Source of the DNA: Vibrio sp. SS-MA-C1-2
GTDB taxonomy: Bacteria; Pseudomonadota; Gammaproteobacteria; Enterobacterales; Vibrionaceae
Direction: 5' to 3'
DNA length: 64,000 nt
Assembly (NCBI RefSeq): GCF_021513135.1
Contig: NZ_CP090981.1
Span: forward strand, 620,001-684,000
The notes beneath the pieces were generated by a model that did not search any database, was not told where the DNA came from, and saw nothing but the letters and a program-made list of their open reading frames with translations. The number at the start of each line of letters is the position of its first letter. Positions within the stretch are counted from its first letter, which is position 1. Position numbers and translations under genes: made by a program. This document shows positions 28,996 through 39,870 of the stretch, one piece after another.

Positions 28996-30477
28996 TTAAC
29001 TTGTGATAGTCAACTCCCATCCTAAGTCTGTCATTCGGTCTAACTCTAATTCTAACTCTGCATTCATTAACGGATTATTTGCCAACCAAGTCTCTGGTAG
29101 CGTTATTTGCATCTGTTCACCGACGGTTTTTATGGTCACCTTCGGTAATTTATCCTTATCTCGACGATGAGATAAAATAACAGACAGACGCAGTAGTTGA
29201 AGAATACGGTCGGCACTTAGCTTTGATATCGCATGCTGATTAGGAAGAGGAGTAAAACTCTCCCTATAGCGACGAAGTAGCTCAGCTAAGAGCATTTTTT
29301 GAGCTTGAGTAAAGCCGGGTAAATCTAAGTGTTTAATCAAGTAAGCGCTGTGTTCACCATCATTTTTATAGCTGATGTTCATTCCAATTTCATGGAGAAG
29401 TGCAGCGGCATGAAGAAGACTGGCACCTTGAGATTCAGGGATCCACTCTTCTTCGCATTGCTTTAATAGTGCCTGACTAAAATTAGAAACCAACTCACCA
29501 TATTGACTGTCGAGCTGATAGCGTTGTTGTAAGCTGGTTAATGTTCGCTGGCAGATATCTTGATGACGCATATCAGAAATCATCTCATAGACGATCCCTT
29601 CACGAATCGCACCGCCAGCGAGTGTCATTGCATTTATCTCAAATGTCTCGAAAATAGCAATCAAAATAGAAAGACCACTTGGGAAAACTAACGCACGCTC
29701 TAACGTTAGTCCTTCAATATCAAGTTCTAATAACTGCTCATACTCCATCGCTTGACGTTGTAGACGATAGAGTTTTTTCAGGGTGATAATTTCATCCATC
29801 CCTTGAGCGAGCATTATTTCCTGCAGTGCTTGTACCGTTCCACTTGCACCGATACAGACATCCCAACCTAATGAGGTATATTCAGAAACAATCGGTTGTA
29901 ACACCTTTTTTGCCGCCGTAATAGCACGTTCAAAATTCTCTTTGGTTAGTCGTTGGTCGTTAAAGTACTGCTCAAGCCAAGTCACACAGCCCATATGGAG
30001 ACTGTTGAGCGCTTCAGCTTGAAAGCCTTTACCAATGATTAACTCTGTACTCGCACCACCGATATCGACGACAAATCGGTTATCTTTACCACCAGATGTA
30101 TGCGCCACCCCTTGGTAGATCATACGTGCCTCTTCTTTACCTGGGATCACATTAATTTTATGTCCCAAGATCTCTTCAGCAGGCTCGATAAATTGTTCAA
30201 TATTGGTTGCGGTTCTCATCGCAGCCGTACCAACAATTTGAATATTTTCTGATGGTATATCTTGCAGACGTTCTGCAAATAGGCGTAAACAGTGCCAGCC
30301 TCGTTGCATTGCTTCTTCGCTAAGTTGGTTCTTACTATCTAGTCCCGCCGCTAAACGGACTTTACGTTTTATTTTTGCAACAGTTTGAATGCTGCCATAA
30401 ACCTGACGTACCACAAGCATGTGGAAACTATTTGAGCCTAAATCGATGGCAACATAGAGAGAAGGAGACGTCTGCAT
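28996..30477 (-). CDS. gppA: Guanosine-5'-triphosphate,3'-diphosphate pyrophosphatase
   Basis: A 493-residue Ppx/GppA phosphatase that converts pppGpp to ppGpp. The N-terminal ASKHA fold shows [16 protein letters not shown] and the second phosphate motif [14 protein letters not shown] near residue 140. An HD-like C-terminal domain contains [15 protein letters not shown]. It starts 8 bases after rhlB ends and is probably cotranscribed with it, as in E. coli. Ppx and GppA are hard to separate by sequence alone; the rhlB neighbour supports GppA. Confidence 0.9.
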   Translation of the reverse strand: MQTSPSLYVAIDLGSNSFHMLVVRQVYGSIQTVAKIKRKVRLAAGLDSKNQLSEEAMQRGWHCLRLFAERLQDIPSENIQIVGTAAMRTATNIEQFIEPAEEILGHKINVIPGKEEARMIYQGVAHTSGGKDNRFVVDIGGASTELIIGKGFQAEALNSLHMGCVTWLEQYFNDQRLTKENFERAITAAKKVLQPIVSEYTSLGWDVCIGASGTVQALQEIMLAQGMDEIITLKKLYRLQRQAMEYEQLLELDIEGLTLERALVFPSGLSILIAIFETFEINAMTLAGGAIREGIVYEMISDMRHQDICQRTLTSLQQRYQLDSQYGELVSNFSQALLKQCEEEWIPESQGASLLHAAALLHEIGMNISYKNDGEHSAYLIKHLDLPGFTQAQKMLLAELLRRYRESFTPLPNQHAISKLSADRILQLLRLSVILSHRRDKDKLPKVTIKTVGEQMQITLPETWLANNPLMNAELELELDRMTDLGWELTITS

Positions 30478-30485
30478 ATAATCAC

Positions 30486-31778
30486 TTACTTATTAGCGTT
30501 GTTGTGGCGCGGCTGACGACCACGGTTTTGTGAACGTGGATTATTAGAACGACGTTGCGTATTTGGTCCACGACGACGTTGAAGACGCAGTGGAGCCGGT
30601 AAATCGTCTAATAAAGCCGATGAATTATAGCCTGATACCGCAACAGTATGCCCAATATAGGCTTCAATTGCTGGAAGGTTCAGTGCATATTGCTCACAAG
30701 CAAAGCTGATTGAGTGTCCACTTGCGCCTGCTCGACCTGTACGACCAATACGGTGAACGTAATCTTCACAGTCATCAGGTAGGTCATAGTTAAAGACGTG
30801 AGTTACCTGTGGAATATGAAGACCACGAGCGGCAACATCGGTTGCTACAAGAATATCTAAATCACCTTTAGTGAACTGCTCTAAGACGCGTACACGCTTC
30901 TTCTGAGGTACATCACCAGTTAGTAGACCAACGCGGTGCCCATCAGCGGCAAGGTGTCCCCATACGCTTTCACAAACATGTTTGGTGTTAGCAAAAACAA
31001 TCGCTCGATCTGGCCACTCTTCTTCAATCAGTGTTTGCAGTAGACGCATCTTCTCATTGTTTGATGGGTGGAACAGCTCTTCTTGGATTCGGTGTCCTGT
31101 TTTTTGCTCAGGTTCAACTTCCACATGCTCTGGCTCGTTCATGTGCTCAAACGCTAACTCTTGCACTCGGTAAGAGAGGGTTGCAGAGAACATCATGCTT
31201 AGACGTTGCTTCGGTTCTGGCATACGACGGAACAAGAAACGAATATCTTTAATGAAGCCAAGATCAAACATACGGTCAGCTTCATCAAGAATAACCGCTT
31301 GAATCGCTTTTAGATCGAAAACACCTTTTTTGAAGAAATCGATAATACGACCAGTTGTACCAATTAAGATATCGACGCCGTCTTGTAATTTCTTCTGCTG
31401 TTTTTCGTAATCTTCGCCGCCGTAAGCTAAACCTGCTTTTAAACCGGTCGATTCTAATAACGGAGCTGCATCATTATAGATCTGAATCGCAAGTTCACGA
31501 GTCGGAGCCATAATAATTGCGCGCGGTTGATTATCCTTGCGACTTTCATCTGCTGGATGAGTCAATAAATGGTTAAAAGTAGCAGTAAGGAAGGCTAAAG
31601 TCTTCCCAGTTCCCGTTTGGGCCTGTCCTGCGATGTCTTGGCCAGCGAGCAGTACTGGCAATGCTAAGGCTTGAATCGGGGTGCAATTATGGTACCCTTT
31701 TGACTCTAAGCCCTTTAAAACTAAAGGATTTAACCCTAGTTCAGCAAACTTTTGCTCTGTGATGTGTGTGTTTTTCAT
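30486..31778 (-). CDS. rhlB: ATP-dependent RNA helicase RhlB
   Basis: A 430-residue DEAD-box helicase and degradosome partner of RNase E. In order it has the Q motif region [17 protein letters not shown] (motif I), [20 protein letters not shown] (motif II DEAD), SATLS, and [10 protein letters not shown] (motif VI). The C-terminal tail from about residue 395 is rich in Arg, Asn and Gln ([21 protein letters not shown]) and probably binds RNA. Its first codons lie divergent from trxA, the same arrangement as in E. coli (rhlB opposite trxA-rho). Confidence 0.93.
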   Translation of the reverse strand: MKNTHITEQKFAELGLNPLVLKGLESKGYHNCTPIQALALPVLLAGQDIAGQAQTGTGKTLAFLTATFNHLLTHPADESRKDNQPRAIIMAPTRELAIQIYNDAAPLLESTGLKAGLAYGGEDYEKQQKKLQDGVDILIGTTGRIIDFFKKGVFDLKAIQAVILDEADRMFDLGFIKDIRFLFRRMPEPKQRLSMMFSATLSYRVQELAFEHMNEPEHVEVEPEQKTGHRIQEELFHPSNNEKMRLLQTLIEEEWPDRAIVFANTKHVCESVWGHLAADGHRVGLLTGDVPQKKRVRVLEQFTKGDLDILVATDVAARGLHIPQVTHVFNYDLPDDCEDYVHRIGRTGRAGASGHSISFACEQYALNLPAIEAYIGHTVAVSGYNSSALLDDLPAPLRLQRRRGPNTQRRSNNPRSQNRGRQPRHNNANK

Positions 31779-31891
31779 TTATATAGAATATCAGCTTAGA
31801 CTTGCAATACGAAACTGAATCATTTGAAATAGGGGAACAAATTGCTAGATAATCATAAAATAGTATCTTAAAACACACATTGGAGTGGAAA

Positions 31892-32218
31892 ATGAGCGAC
31901 AATATTGTACATCTAACTGATGATAGTTTTGAAAACGATGTGATCAAAGCTGAAGGACCAGTACTAGTAGATTTTTGGGCGGAGTGGTGTGGCCCTTGTA
32001 AAATGATTGCTCCTATTTTGGATGAAATCGTAGAAGAGTACGCAGGTAAATTGACAGTAGCTAAACTGAATATTGACCAAAATAGTGCAACAGCACCTAA
32101 ATTTGGAATTCGTGGAATTCCAACGCTATTGTTATTTAAAGATGGCAGTGTTGCAGCAACGAAAGTTGGTGCGTTATCAAAAACTCAACTTAAAGAGTTT
32201 CTTGACGCAAACCTGTAA
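31892..32218 (+). CDS. trxA: Thioredoxin 1
   Basis: A 108-residue thioredoxin with the redox motif W32-C33-G34-P35-C36 and the cis-proline loop [11 protein letters not shown]. It reduces protein disulfides and serves ribonucleotide reductase. The frame is open from TTG 31880, but ATG 31892 gives the usual thioredoxin start MSDNIVHL, with GGAG shortly before. A terminator hairpin follows at 32228-32266, ahead of rho. Confidence 0.95.
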   Translation: MSDNIVHLTDDSFENDVIKAEGPVLVDFWAEWCGPCKMIAPILDEIVEEYAGKLTVAKLNIDQNSATAPKFGIRGIPTLLLFKDGSVAATKVGALSKTQLKEFLDANL

Positions 32219-32227
32219 CAAAAAGTG

Positions 32228-32266
32228 ATAAAACCGTATGCAAAATTCCATTGTGTACGGTTTTAT
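32228..32266 (+). terminator. Hairpin after trxA
   Basis: Eleven-base arms ATAAAACCGTA and TACGGTTTTAT; only a short T run follows, so it may be partial. Confidence 0.6.
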
Positions 32267-32345
32267 ACACACAATGACTAGACGTTAGCCAATTTTGATG
32301 ATAACTTGTTGCGCGTATTTTAGACGAAAACAGATAACACTTTCT

Positions 32346-32370
32346 TAACCCCATTCAGGGTTATATTTTT
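32346..32370 (+). promoter_or_regulatory. Possible attenuator hairpin in the rho leader
   Basis: TAACCC and GGGTTA arms with a 6-base loop followed by TATTTTTT, 50 bases before the rho start. It has intrinsic-terminator form inside a leader. E. coli rho is autoregulated by termination in its leader, though by a Rho-dependent route. Confidence 0.5.
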
Positions 32371-32419
32371 TCTTAACTTATATAGACCTCTTATCGTGAC
32401 CGACAAAAAACCTACCACT

Positions 32420-33679
32420 ATGAACCTAACAGAGTTAAAAAACCGTCAAGTTTCAAATTTAGTTGCACTTGGCGAAAGCTTGGGCTTAGAAAATTTGGCG
32501 CGCCTTAGAAAGCAAGACATCATTTTTTCCATTCTCAAGCAACATGCTAAGGGTGGTGAGGATATTTTTGGTGATGGTGTCTTAGAGATTCTTCAAGATG
32601 GTTTTGGTTTCTTACGTTCAGCAGATTGCTCTTACCTTGCTGGACCAGATGATATTTATGTTTCTCCAAGCCAAATTCGTCGTTTCAATTTACGTACTGG
32701 TGACAGCATTGCCGGGAAGATTCGTCCGCCAAAAGATGGTGAGCGCTATTTTGCCCTGCTAAAAGTGAATCAAGTTAACTTTGATAAGCCAGATAATGCA
32801 CGTAACAAAATTTTATTTGAAAACTTAACTCCACTACATGCCAACGAGCGCATGGTGATGGAGCGTGGTAATGGTTCGACTGAAGATATTACCGCTCGAG
32901 TTTTAGACCTTGCTTCTCCAATTGGTAAAGGTCAACGTGGTCTGATTGTTGCTCCGCCAAAAGCGGGTAAGACCATGTTGCTACAGAATATCGCTCAAAG
33001 TATTGCTTATAACCACCCTGAGTGTGAGTTAATGGTATTACTTATCGATGAACGCCCAGAAGAAGTAACTGAAATGCAACGCCTTGTTAAAGGTGAAGTG
33101 GTTGCCTCTACGTTTGATGAGCCAGCATCTCGCCACGTACAAGTTGCTGAGATGGTTATCGAAAAAGCAAAACGTCTTGTTGAGCATAAGAAAGATGTAG
33201 TTATCCTTCTTGACTCCATCACCCGTCTTGCTCGCGCTTATAACACCGTTGTTCCTTCTTCAGGCAAGGTTCTAACTGGTGGTGTTGATGCAAATGCTCT
33301 ACACCGTCCTAAGCGTTTCTTCGGTGCAGCACGTAATGTTGAAGAGGGTGGCAGCTTGACTATCATCGCAACAGCACTTGTTGATACCGGTTCTAAGATG
33401 GATGAAGTGATCTACGAAGAATTTAAAGGTACAGGTAATATGGAACTGCATCTTTCTCGTAAAATTGCTGAGAAGCGTGTCTTCCCTGCGATTGACTTTA
33501 ACCGTTCTGGTACTCGTCGTGAAGAGCTACTGACTAAGTCAGATGAGCTACAGAAGATGTGGATCCTGCGTAAGATTGTTCACTCTATGGGTGAAATCGA
33601 TTCAATGGAATTCTTACTAAGTAAGCTATCAATGACTAAAACAAATAATGAATTCTTTGACGCAATGCGCCGTCAGTAA
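32420..33679 (+). CDS. rho: Transcription termination factor Rho
   Basis: A 419-residue hexameric RNA helicase that ends transcription. The N-terminal RNA-binding domain (MNLTELKN ... [11 protein letters not shown]-like fold to about residue 125) is followed by the RecA-like ATPase with Walker [11 protein letters not shown] near 175 and [13 protein letters not shown] near 205. The Q-loop and R-loop region is [14 protein letters not shown]. The frame opens at GTG 32396, but the ATG at 32420 gives the MNLTEL start found in essentially all relatives and the same length as E. coli (419). Neither start has a strong ribosome binding site. Confidence 0.94.
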   Translation: MNLTELKNRQVSNLVALGESLGLENLARLRKQDIIFSILKQHAKGGEDIFGDGVLEILQDGFGFLRSADCSYLAGPDDIYVSPSQIRRFNLRTGDSIAGKIRPPKDGERYFALLKVNQVNFDKPDNARNKILFENLTPLHANERMVMERGNGSTEDITARVLDLASPIGKGQRGLIVAPPKAGKTMLLQNIAQSIAYNHPECELMVLLIDERPEEVTEMQRLVKGEVVASTFDEPASRHVQVAEMVIEKAKRLVEHKKDVVILLDSITRLARAYNTVVPSSGKVLTGGVDANALHRPKRFFGAARNVEEGGSLTIIATALVDTGSKMDEVIYEEFKGTGNMELHLSRKIAEKRVFPAIDFNRSGTRREELLTKSDELQKMWILRKIVHSMGEIDSMEFLLSKLSMTKTNNEFFDAMRRQ

Positions 33680-33723
33680 TCGTTATATTTAGGGCTAATT
33701 TAAACCTAAAATAGCCTTAATTT

Positions 33724-33795
33724 AAAACGCTACAATTTAACCAATTTGATTAACGATTTCGTTATTGAGTTGATTTAAATTGTGGCGTTTTTTGT
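33724..33795 (+). terminator. Terminator after rho
   Basis: Long stem AAAACGCTACAATTTAA / TTAAATTGTGGCGTTTT followed by T6. Confidence 0.8.
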
Positions 33796-33936
33796 TTTTG
33801 TGTCCTAAAAATTATGGGTAAAAGAGGAAAAAGACTTAAATAATCATTTTTCTTTACTAAATTCTGGTTATCAGGGCTGAACAAGGGTTAACAAAACGTT
33901 ATACTGGTAAAAATTATTACGTTAATTGGCTAACTC

Positions 33937-35406
33937 ATGAAATTCAGCGATTTGAGAGATTTTATCTCCTACCTTGAGACTAATGGGCAACTTAAGCGCA
34001 TTAGTCAAGAGATTGACCCTCACCTTGAAATGACAGAGATCAGTGATCGTACCTTACGAGCTGGTGGACCGGCCCTGTTATTTGAAAACCCAAAGGGCTA
34101 CAACATTCCCGTTTTAGCTAACCTATTCGGTACACCCGAGCGTGTTGCGATGGGGATGGGGCGTACTGAGGTAAAAGAGCTACGTGAAGTGGGCGAGCTA
34201 TTGGCGTACTTGAAAGAACCTGAACCACCAAGCGGATTTCGTGATGCGGTAGATAAACTGCCCGTCTACAAGCAAGTTCTCAATATGCCTGTTAAGCGAC
34301 TACGTAATGCCCCTTGCCAACAAATTGTATTGGAAGGCGATGACGTCGATCTTGATAAGCTCCCTGTTATGCATTGTTGGCCAGATGATGTTGCACCTCT
34401 TTTTACTTGGGGATTAACCGTCACTAAAGGGCCATTGAAAAAACGTCAAAATCTTGGTGTTTATCGTCAGCAGAAGTTGAGTAAGAATAAGATTATCATG
34501 CGTTGGCTTGCTCACCGTGGCGGCGCGCTTGATTTTCGTGAGTGGAAGCAAGAGCATCCGGGTGAAAAATTCCCTGTATCTATCGTCTTTGGTGCGGATC
34601 CTGCGACTATTTTAGGGGCAGTGACACCGGTGCCTGATACGCTTTCTGAATACGCATTTGCGGGTCTATTACGTGGCAGTAAGAGTGAAGTGGTCAAATC
34701 TATCTCCAATGATTTAGATGTTCCTGCTGGTGCTGAAATTGTCTTGGAAGGATATATCGATCCCGATGAGTTTGCGGATGAAGGACCTTATGGTGACCAC
34801 ACGGGTTACTATAACGAGATTGAGCAACATAACGTCTTTACCGTGACTCATATGACGATGCGAAAAGATCCTATCTATCACAGCACATATACAGGACGTC
34901 CACCGGATGAGCCTGCAGTATTAGGGGTGTCTCTTAATGAGGTTTTTGTCCCGATCTTAAAAAAACAATTCCCTGAGATTGTTGATTTCTACTTGCCACC
35001 TGAAGGTTGCTCTTATCGTATGGCGATTGTGACCATGAAGAAGCAGTATCCAGGGCATGCTAAGCGTGTGATGATGGGCGTTTGGTCTTTCTTGCGTCAG
35101 TTTATGTATACCAAATTTGTGATTGTTTGTGATGATGATGTTGATGCGCGTAACTGGCAAGATGTTATCTGGGCAATTACGACACGTATGGACCCAAGTC
35201 GTGATACCGTTTTGATTGATAATACACCGATTGATTCGCTCGACTTTGCTTCTCCAGTGGTTGGCCTAGGCTCTAAAATGGGGCTTGATGCAACCAGCAA
35301 AATTGGGACAGAAACCGATCGTGAATGGGGTATTCCTATTGTTAAAGATCCTGACGTAACAGCAAAAGTCGATGAAATGTGGAAAGATCTAGGGATTTTT
35401 GATTGA
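33937..35406 (+). CDS. ubiD: 4-hydroxy-3-polyprenylbenzoate decarboxylase
   Basis: A 489-residue UbiD enzyme that removes the carboxyl group of the polyprenylated ring in ubiquinone synthesis, using prenylated FMN made by UbiX. Family segments [43 protein letters not shown] (catalytic Glu-Asp region near residue 285-295) and [25 protein letters not shown] are present, ending at the usual point. Its stop overlaps the TTG start of the next gene, a 2Fe-2S ferredoxin, so the two are translationally coupled. Confidence 0.94.
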   Translation: MKFSDLRDFISYLETNGQLKRISQEIDPHLEMTEISDRTLRAGGPALLFENPKGYNIPVLANLFGTPERVAMGMGRTEVKELREVGELLAYLKEPEPPSGFRDAVDKLPVYKQVLNMPVKRLRNAPCQQIVLEGDDVDLDKLPVMHCWPDDVAPLFTWGLTVTKGPLKKRQNLGVYRQQKLSKNKIIMRWLAHRGGALDFREWKQEHPGEKFPVSIVFGADPATILGAVTPVPDTLSEYAFAGLLRGSKSEVVKSISNDLDVPAGAEIVLEGYIDPDEFADEGPYGDHTGYYNEIEQHNVFTVTHMTMRKDPIYHSTYTGRPPDEPAVLGVSLNEVFVPILKKQFPEIVDFYLPPEGCSYRMAIVTMKKQYPGHAKRVMMGVWSFLRQFMYTKFVIVCDDDVDARNWQDVIWAITTRMDPSRDTVLIDNTPIDSLDFASPVVGLGSKMGLDATSKIGTETDREWGIPIVKDPDVTAKVDEMWKDLGIFD

Positions 35407-35708
35407 GCTATCAAGTCACATTGATCGGTCGTGAGCAAGATAGTACGACAGAGAAAGAGTTAGAAATAAGAACCGTTTTTAATGTATCGGAAGATCAGAC
35501 TCTTCTTGATGCGGCATTAAATGCTGGGATTAATTGGCCAAACCGTTGCCAAATTGGTGCATGTGCCAGCTGTTTATGTCGGATGATTTCTGGTGAAGTT
35601 CACTACGATCTTGCGCCAGTATTAACGGAAAAAGAACAACAACAAGGATGGGTTATGGCTTGTTTAGCACAACCTAGAACAGACATTGAAGTCACTTTGC
35701 TAGATTAA
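35403..35708 (+). CDS. Plant-type 2Fe-2S ferredoxin between ubiD and fre
   Basis: A 101-residue ferredoxin with cluster ligands Cys49, Cys54, Cys57 and Cys87 (C-X4-C-X2-C-X29-C), a typical beta-grasp 2Fe-2S fold. The likely start is TTG 35403, overlapping the ubiD stop as TTGA, with AGGG 10 bases upstream. It precedes fre by about 100 bases. Ferredoxin and flavin-reductase modules of this kind are fused in single reductases such as AscD-type enzymes, so this protein may form a split electron-transfer pair with Fre, or may serve UbiD-linked or other redox chemistry. Family is clear; partner is inferred. Confidence 0.82.
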   Translation: MSYQVTLIGREQDSTTEKELEIRTVFNVSEDQTLLDAALNAGINWPNRCQIGACASCLCRMISGEVHYDLAPVLTEKEQQQGWVMACLAQPRTDIEVTLLD

Positions 35709-35805
35709 TATCTTCATTACTGTAGTAAGGCGAACACTGTAATAAGACTAATCGTTGCAGTAAGACTAAAAGTAGAGCGGTGGATTCTCCACCATTGAGG
35801 ATGAA

Positions 35806-36516
35806 ATGACTATTGAGTGTAAAGTAGAGCTAATTGAATCTTTAGCAAGTAATACCTATCGAATTATTTTGAAGCCAACAGAAGCGGTTTCGTTTAAAGC
35901 GGGACAGTATTTATTAGCGGTTTTAGGCGAGAAAGATAAACGTGCTTTCTCCATTGCAAATAGCCCGTGCCGTGAAGGTATCCTTGAGCTTCATATTGGT
36001 GCCGCTGATCATAACCCTTATGCACTCGAAGTGGTTGATAAAGCAAAACAGTGCTTAGAGAATGAAGAGCTTTTTGTTATTGACGGCCCTCATGGTAGTG
36101 CATGGTTAAAAGAGGAGAGTGATAAACCTCTTCTATTAATTGCAGGCGGTACTGGCTTCTCTTATGTTCGCAGCATTTTAGATCAGTGTGTGAGTCGAGG
36201 TTTAACTCAGCCCATTGCTGTTTACTGGGGCGGGCGTGATAGTTATCAGCTTTATGCAAGCAAAGAGCTACAGAGTATTGCTGATCAATACGATAATATT
36301 CAGTTTACTCCTGTGGTTGAAAACCCAGATTCTGAGTGGTCAGGTAAAGTGGGAAATGTACTAGAAGCGGTGATGGAAGATTTTGATTCACTGGCTGACC
36401 ATGAGATCTACATTGCCGGTCGTTTTGAGATGGCGGGTGCAGCAAGAACGTTATTTACTGAGCAACGTAATGTCACTCGCGATCAGATATTCTCTGATGC
36501 ATTCTCTTTTATTTAA
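35806..36516 (+). CDS. fre: NAD(P)H-flavin reductase
   Basis: A 236-residue flavin reductase of the ferredoxin-NADP reductase fold that makes free reduced flavin. It has the flavin-binding [10 protein letters not shown] near residue 46, the nucleotide-binding [16 protein letters not shown] near 110 and the C-terminal [17 protein letters not shown]. It lacks any bound-cluster domain, as in E. coli Fre and luminous-bacterium LuxG, and no lux genes are nearby. Position after ubiD is the usual gammaproteobacterial one. A shared terminator separates it from hemY. Confidence 0.92.
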   Translation: MTIECKVELIESLASNTYRIILKPTEAVSFKAGQYLLAVLGEKDKRAFSIANSPCREGILELHIGAADHNPYALEVVDKAKQCLENEELFVIDGPHGSAWLKEESDKPLLLIAGGTGFSYVRSILDQCVSRGLTQPIAVYWGGRDSYQLYASKELQSIADQYDNIQFTPVVENPDSEWSGKVGNVLEAVMEDFDSLADHEIYIAGRFEMAGAARTLFTEQRNVTRDQIFSDAFSFI

Positions 36517-36540
36517 GAATTAGCTTAGATGTTGAGATAA

Positions 36541-36582
36541 AAAAAGACATTAATTTCGATATAGAAGTTAATGTCTTTTTTA
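36541..36582. terminator. Bidirectional terminator between fre and hemY
   Basis: Arms AAAAAGACATTAA and TTAATGTCTTTTT between convergent genes. Confidence 0.8.
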
Positions 36583-36608
36583 TATAGATTAATGTATTAA
36601 ATCATTCT

Positions 36609-37790
36609 TTAGCTGATTTTTTGCTGCATACCAATTCTTGATATTTCAGCGGCACCCTGCTTATCATCTAGCTTTTCTAATACGGTAGCTAGGCTGGCAT
36701 AATCATTAAGATCGTGCCCAAGTTCGATCGCCTTCTCTAAGTTTGTTTTCGCTTCACCCCATTGACTCTCTTTCATATAAAGTAGAGCAAGAGAACGATA
36801 AGTCTCAATACTCTTCTCATCATACTTAAGCATTGCGGTAATACGCTGAATTAATGGATGGTAATCCTTTAAGTTTAATGATGCTGCAAGAGTGATTAGG
36901 CGCGGGTCGATAATCTTTTTCATGCTGTCACGAAGAATCATATACGCATCTTCATCTGCATCTCGTAATACCATTTGCTGAACAAATACGACGATAAGCT
37001 CAACATTATGACGCTTTTTACGAGGCAGATCGTTCCAGTAGCTTAATAAACCTGCACTACCAGATTGATGAGCTATTTGAGTCATCTTACCGCTGTATGC
37101 TTGCGTGCTAAGGGTTAGAGCTTCTTCTTGTGTTACTATTTGATTTTTCTCAAATGTTGGCAATGTTTCAATAACTGAACTCCAGTCTTCTAGCTGTAAG
37201 TAAACCTGTTTTAGTAGCTTTAGAATGATTGGATTTCTAACGTGATTGATTTTTAGTTCATTTAAGGTCGCTAATGCTTGCTCAAACTGGCTGTTGTCGA
37301 TCTCTAATTGTGCGCGAGTTAATCCGACAGCAAGAATATTATTACCGCTCTGTTCAGACGCTAATTTTAGGTATTCATCGCGCTGGTAGACGTCACCACG
37401 ACCTTGAGCAGCTTCTGCGGCAACAAGGTAATTAAGTAATGGAGCATCACTGTGAGAGGCTGATTTTGCTGTAAGTTTTTCTGCTTGTAGCCATTCACCT
37501 TCACGTAATTTCACCATGCCTAATGCGGTATTGGTTCTTGATTTACGTGCTTTACGACCAATAAACCAGCTACGAGTTGAACCACCGACAGAGAAAACCC
37601 GCTTCAGAATCCACTCTAAGACAAAAAGTGCAGCTAATAACGCTAAAATGAAAATCGCTAACGTTGTGACACTCATCTCAACGGTTTTATCTGCAATTGA
37701 GATAAGAACATAACCTTGATTACCGGCTATTTCAGGGGCGATCACTAAACCAGCAATGAGAGTTGCGACTAAGAGGAATAGTTTAATCAT
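36609..37790 (-). CDS. hemY: HemY, membrane protein of the hem operon
   Basis: A 393-residue protein with two N-terminal membrane helices (residues 3-19 and about 41-62) followed by a TPR-rich domain (repeats visible near residues 125-190 and 325-390). It is the proteobacterial HemY linked to haem synthesis by operon position, not the protoporphyrinogen oxidase of the same name. It overlaps the hemX end by four bases and is last in hemCDXY. Its exact biochemical role is not established. Confidence 0.9.
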   Translation of the reverse strand: MIKLFLLVATLIAGLVIAPEIAGNQGYVLISIADKTVEMSVTTLAIFILALLAALFVLEWILKRVFSVGGSTRSWFIGRKARKSRTNTALGMVKLREGEWLQAEKLTAKSASHSDAPLLNYLVAAEAAQGRGDVYQRDEYLKLASEQSGNNILAVGLTRAQLEIDNSQFEQALATLNELKINHVRNPIILKLLKQVYLQLEDWSSVIETLPTFEKNQIVTQEEALTLSTQAYSGKMTQIAHQSGSAGLLSYWNDLPRKKRHNVELIVVFVQQMVLRDADEDAYMILRDSMKKIIDPRLITLAASLNLKDYHPLIQRITAMLKYDEKSIETYRSLALLYMKESQWGEAKTNLEKAIELGHDLNDYASLATVLEKLDDKQGAAEISRIGMQQKIS

Positions 37791-39106
37791 GCTGGATCCT
37801 CCGAGCTACCGATAGTGAGCACTTTATTGCGTAGACGTTGGCTGATAACGTCAGTAATAATTGGTTGGCTCTTTAGCTCAGTCGGGTAAGTTACTTGGAT
37901 CTGCTGCTTCTCTAACTGTTCCAATGTTGCAATAAAGCTTTGGACTTTAGGATCATCTAAGTTGTAGAACTCTGATGCCCACTCTTTTGCCATGGTGAGT
38001 GATTGACGATAAAGGTCGCCTTGCTCACGGTACACAGACTTAATCGCCGTTTCTAACTTCGATTTTAGATTTTCTTGCAGATAGAAATCTTGTTTCGGAG
38101 AAAGCAGCGGTGTGACACTACCATCACGAGTTCGATAAGTGATGAAGCTGTCCATAAACTGTTTGGCTGAGGTTTGTAGGTTCTCTTTCCAATCTGCTGC
38201 TGATGTAGAAACAGCTTTATCTTCAGTCGCTAGAGCGTCAGGAAGAAGGACACTCTTCAGAGGTAAAGCATCAATCTCTTGCTCAAGACTACTTAAACGA
38301 AGCACTAAACCGTCACGGTCAATCACAGGAATTGCACGTAGCGTTGTGATGTCTGTAGCGAATGCTTGACGAAGATTAGTTAAGCTTGGATCATTAAGTT
38401 CAGCGATACGCTTGTCTGCGGCAAGAAGTAGTTGACTCGCGCTGGCTAAGTCATGCTCTAACCACAGTTTTCTGCCCGCCATTTTAACTAGATAATCTGA
38501 CTCGGTTAGCAACCAATCACTTGGGCTATGGCCTTTAGATTCAGCAATGCTGCGCTGAATGCTAGCAATATCGGCTGATTGCTGTTCGATCACAACGCTA
38601 TTTTTGGTTGTGCGTTCTGTTGAAGCGGCTAACGTATTTTGGGTCTGTTTTAAGCTTGAGCTCAACTGGCCATTTAGCTCACCTTTTAGCTGTGCTAACT
38701 CTTGTTTTAGTACCGATACCTGTTCTGCTTGAGCGGCTACTTGTTGTTGACCCAAGTAGTAAAGACCGCCACCAATCGCAATAGCAAGAGCGATAGCCAC
38801 AATACTGAGTTTATTACCAGACTGTTTCGGTGCGGCAGGAGCGGTGGTCTTTGGTGTTGTTTTTGCTGTTGATGCTGCGGCACTTGATGACGGAGTCACC
38901 TTTGGAGTAACAGAATCTGTCTTAGTCTTGGCAGACTCGTTCACATTACTGTTTGGTTTATTCACAGCTTTAGTTGTCATCGATGAAGCTTTGTTAGATG
39001 GTGTAGAAGGCTTTTTGCCTTCTGGTTTATCTGTTTTTTTAATCGATGATGCTAGCTTATTATCTGCTTTCGCATCAGATTTGTTGGTATTTTTCGTATC
39101 AGTCAT
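37787..39106 (-). CDS. hemX: HemX, membrane-anchored protein of the hem operon
   Basis: A 439-residue protein with a long, low-complexity cytoplasmic N-terminus rich in Lys, Ser, Thr, Pro and Ala (residues 1-100), a single membrane helix near 101-120 (LSIVAIALAIAIGGGLYYLG), then a coiled-coil (QVSVLKQELAQLKGELN) and the HemX domain (SDWLLTESDYLVKMAGRKLWLEHD). The Ala/Lys/Thr-rich tail is longer than the homologous part in E. coli. It overlaps hemD by four bases. The uroporphyrinogen methyltransferase activity once ascribed to it is doubtful; function remains unclear. Confidence 0.9.
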   Translation of the reverse strand: MTDTKNTNKSDAKADNKLASSIKKTDKPEGKKPSTPSNKASSMTTKAVNKPNSNVNESAKTKTDSVTPKVTPSSSAAASTAKTTPKTTAPAAPKQSGNKLSIVAIALAIAIGGGLYYLGQQQVAAQAEQVSVLKQELAQLKGELNGQLSSSLKQTQNTLAASTERTTKNSVVIEQQSADIASIQRSIAESKGHSPSDWLLTESDYLVKMAGRKLWLEHDLASASQLLLAADKRIAELNDPSLTNLRQAFATDITTLRAIPVIDRDGLVLRLSSLEQEIDALPLKSVLLPDALATEDKAVSTSAADWKENLQTSAKQFMDSFITYRTRDGSVTPLLSPKQDFYLQENLKSKLETAIKSVYREQGDLYRQSLTMAKEWASEFYNLDDPKVQSFIATLEQLEKQQIQVTYPTELKSQPIITDVISQRLRNKVLTIGSSEDPA

Positions 39107-39864
39107 TCGATAATCCCATTCTGCTTATCATCACGTAATACGGTTATAAGCGTACTATTAGCAGCACTGCCAACCGAAGTTATTGAAGTAAAACCTAATT
39201 GTTTTGCTTGTTGTTTTATTCGCTCACTTGGAACATAAAGGCGACAACCGTGTAGCCATTGCTGTAACGCTGAGCTTAAGTTGCGATTAAGAAAAAGTAA
39301 TTGTTCACCACTGGTTACGACAACCGTTTTTACCGATTGTTGCCAGTGTTGCGCTAATTGATCGAAATCTCTTTCTAACCATTTTCGTTGATAAGTTTCG
39401 CAATATTGAACATCAATTCCTTGTTCTTCTAGTTGCGTCTTAATTAGTTCTCTTCCACCGTTACCTCTTAAAATCAGGGCTTTTCCAGTGGTTGTATTTT
39501 TCAGTGCCGCTATCTCAAGTAACCCTTCGCTAGTCTGTTGCTGTTGAGGTGCAACGACCTTGCATTGAGTCATTTGAGAGAGTGCTTGTGCTGTTTTTTG
39601 GCCAACAGCATAGTAGTTTACCTCTGTCGGCCAACGGCTATTTTGACTTTTCAGCCAACTATCCGCTTCTTTGACTGCATTGACACTGACTGCGATCAGA
39701 AAATCTTTCGATCGTAATGTATCGAGTTGGGATTTTAACTGATTTAACGCTTTTCCGGGCATAATTGAGAACAGAGAGCAGTAGGTCGCGGGGATATTTT
39801 CTCGCTGCAACTCTGCAACTAACTTTTTTGCCTCAGATTTGGGACGCAGTATTAATACAGACAT
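39103..39864 (-). CDS. hemD: Uroporphyrinogen-III synthase
   Basis: A 253-residue enzyme that cyclises and inverts ring D of hydroxymethylbilane. HemD is poorly conserved, but the N-terminal LILRPKSEAKKLVAEL, central GKALILRGNGGRELIKTQLEEQGIDVQYCETYQR and TVVVTSGEQLLFL segments fit the two-domain fold. Position directly after hemC (6-base gap) and overlapping hemX supports the call. Confidence 0.9.
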   Translation of the reverse strand: MSVLILRPKSEAKKLVAELQRENIPATYCSLFSIMPGKALNQLKSQLDTLRSKDFLIAVSVNAVKEADSWLKSQNSRWPTEVNYYAVGQKTAQALSQMTQCKVVAPQQQQTSEGLLEIAALKNTTTGKALILRGNGGRELIKTQLEEQGIDVQYCETYQRKWLERDFDQLAQHWQQSVKTVVVTSGEQLLFLNRNLSSALQQWLHGCRLYVPSERIKQQAKQLGFTSITSVGSAANSTLITVLRDDKQNGIIE

Positions 39865-39870
39865 TATCAG

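Noticed and set aside
35806-36516. LuxG-type flavin reductase implying a lux operon
   Set aside because: The context is ubiD-fre and no luciferase or fatty-acid reductase genes are present.
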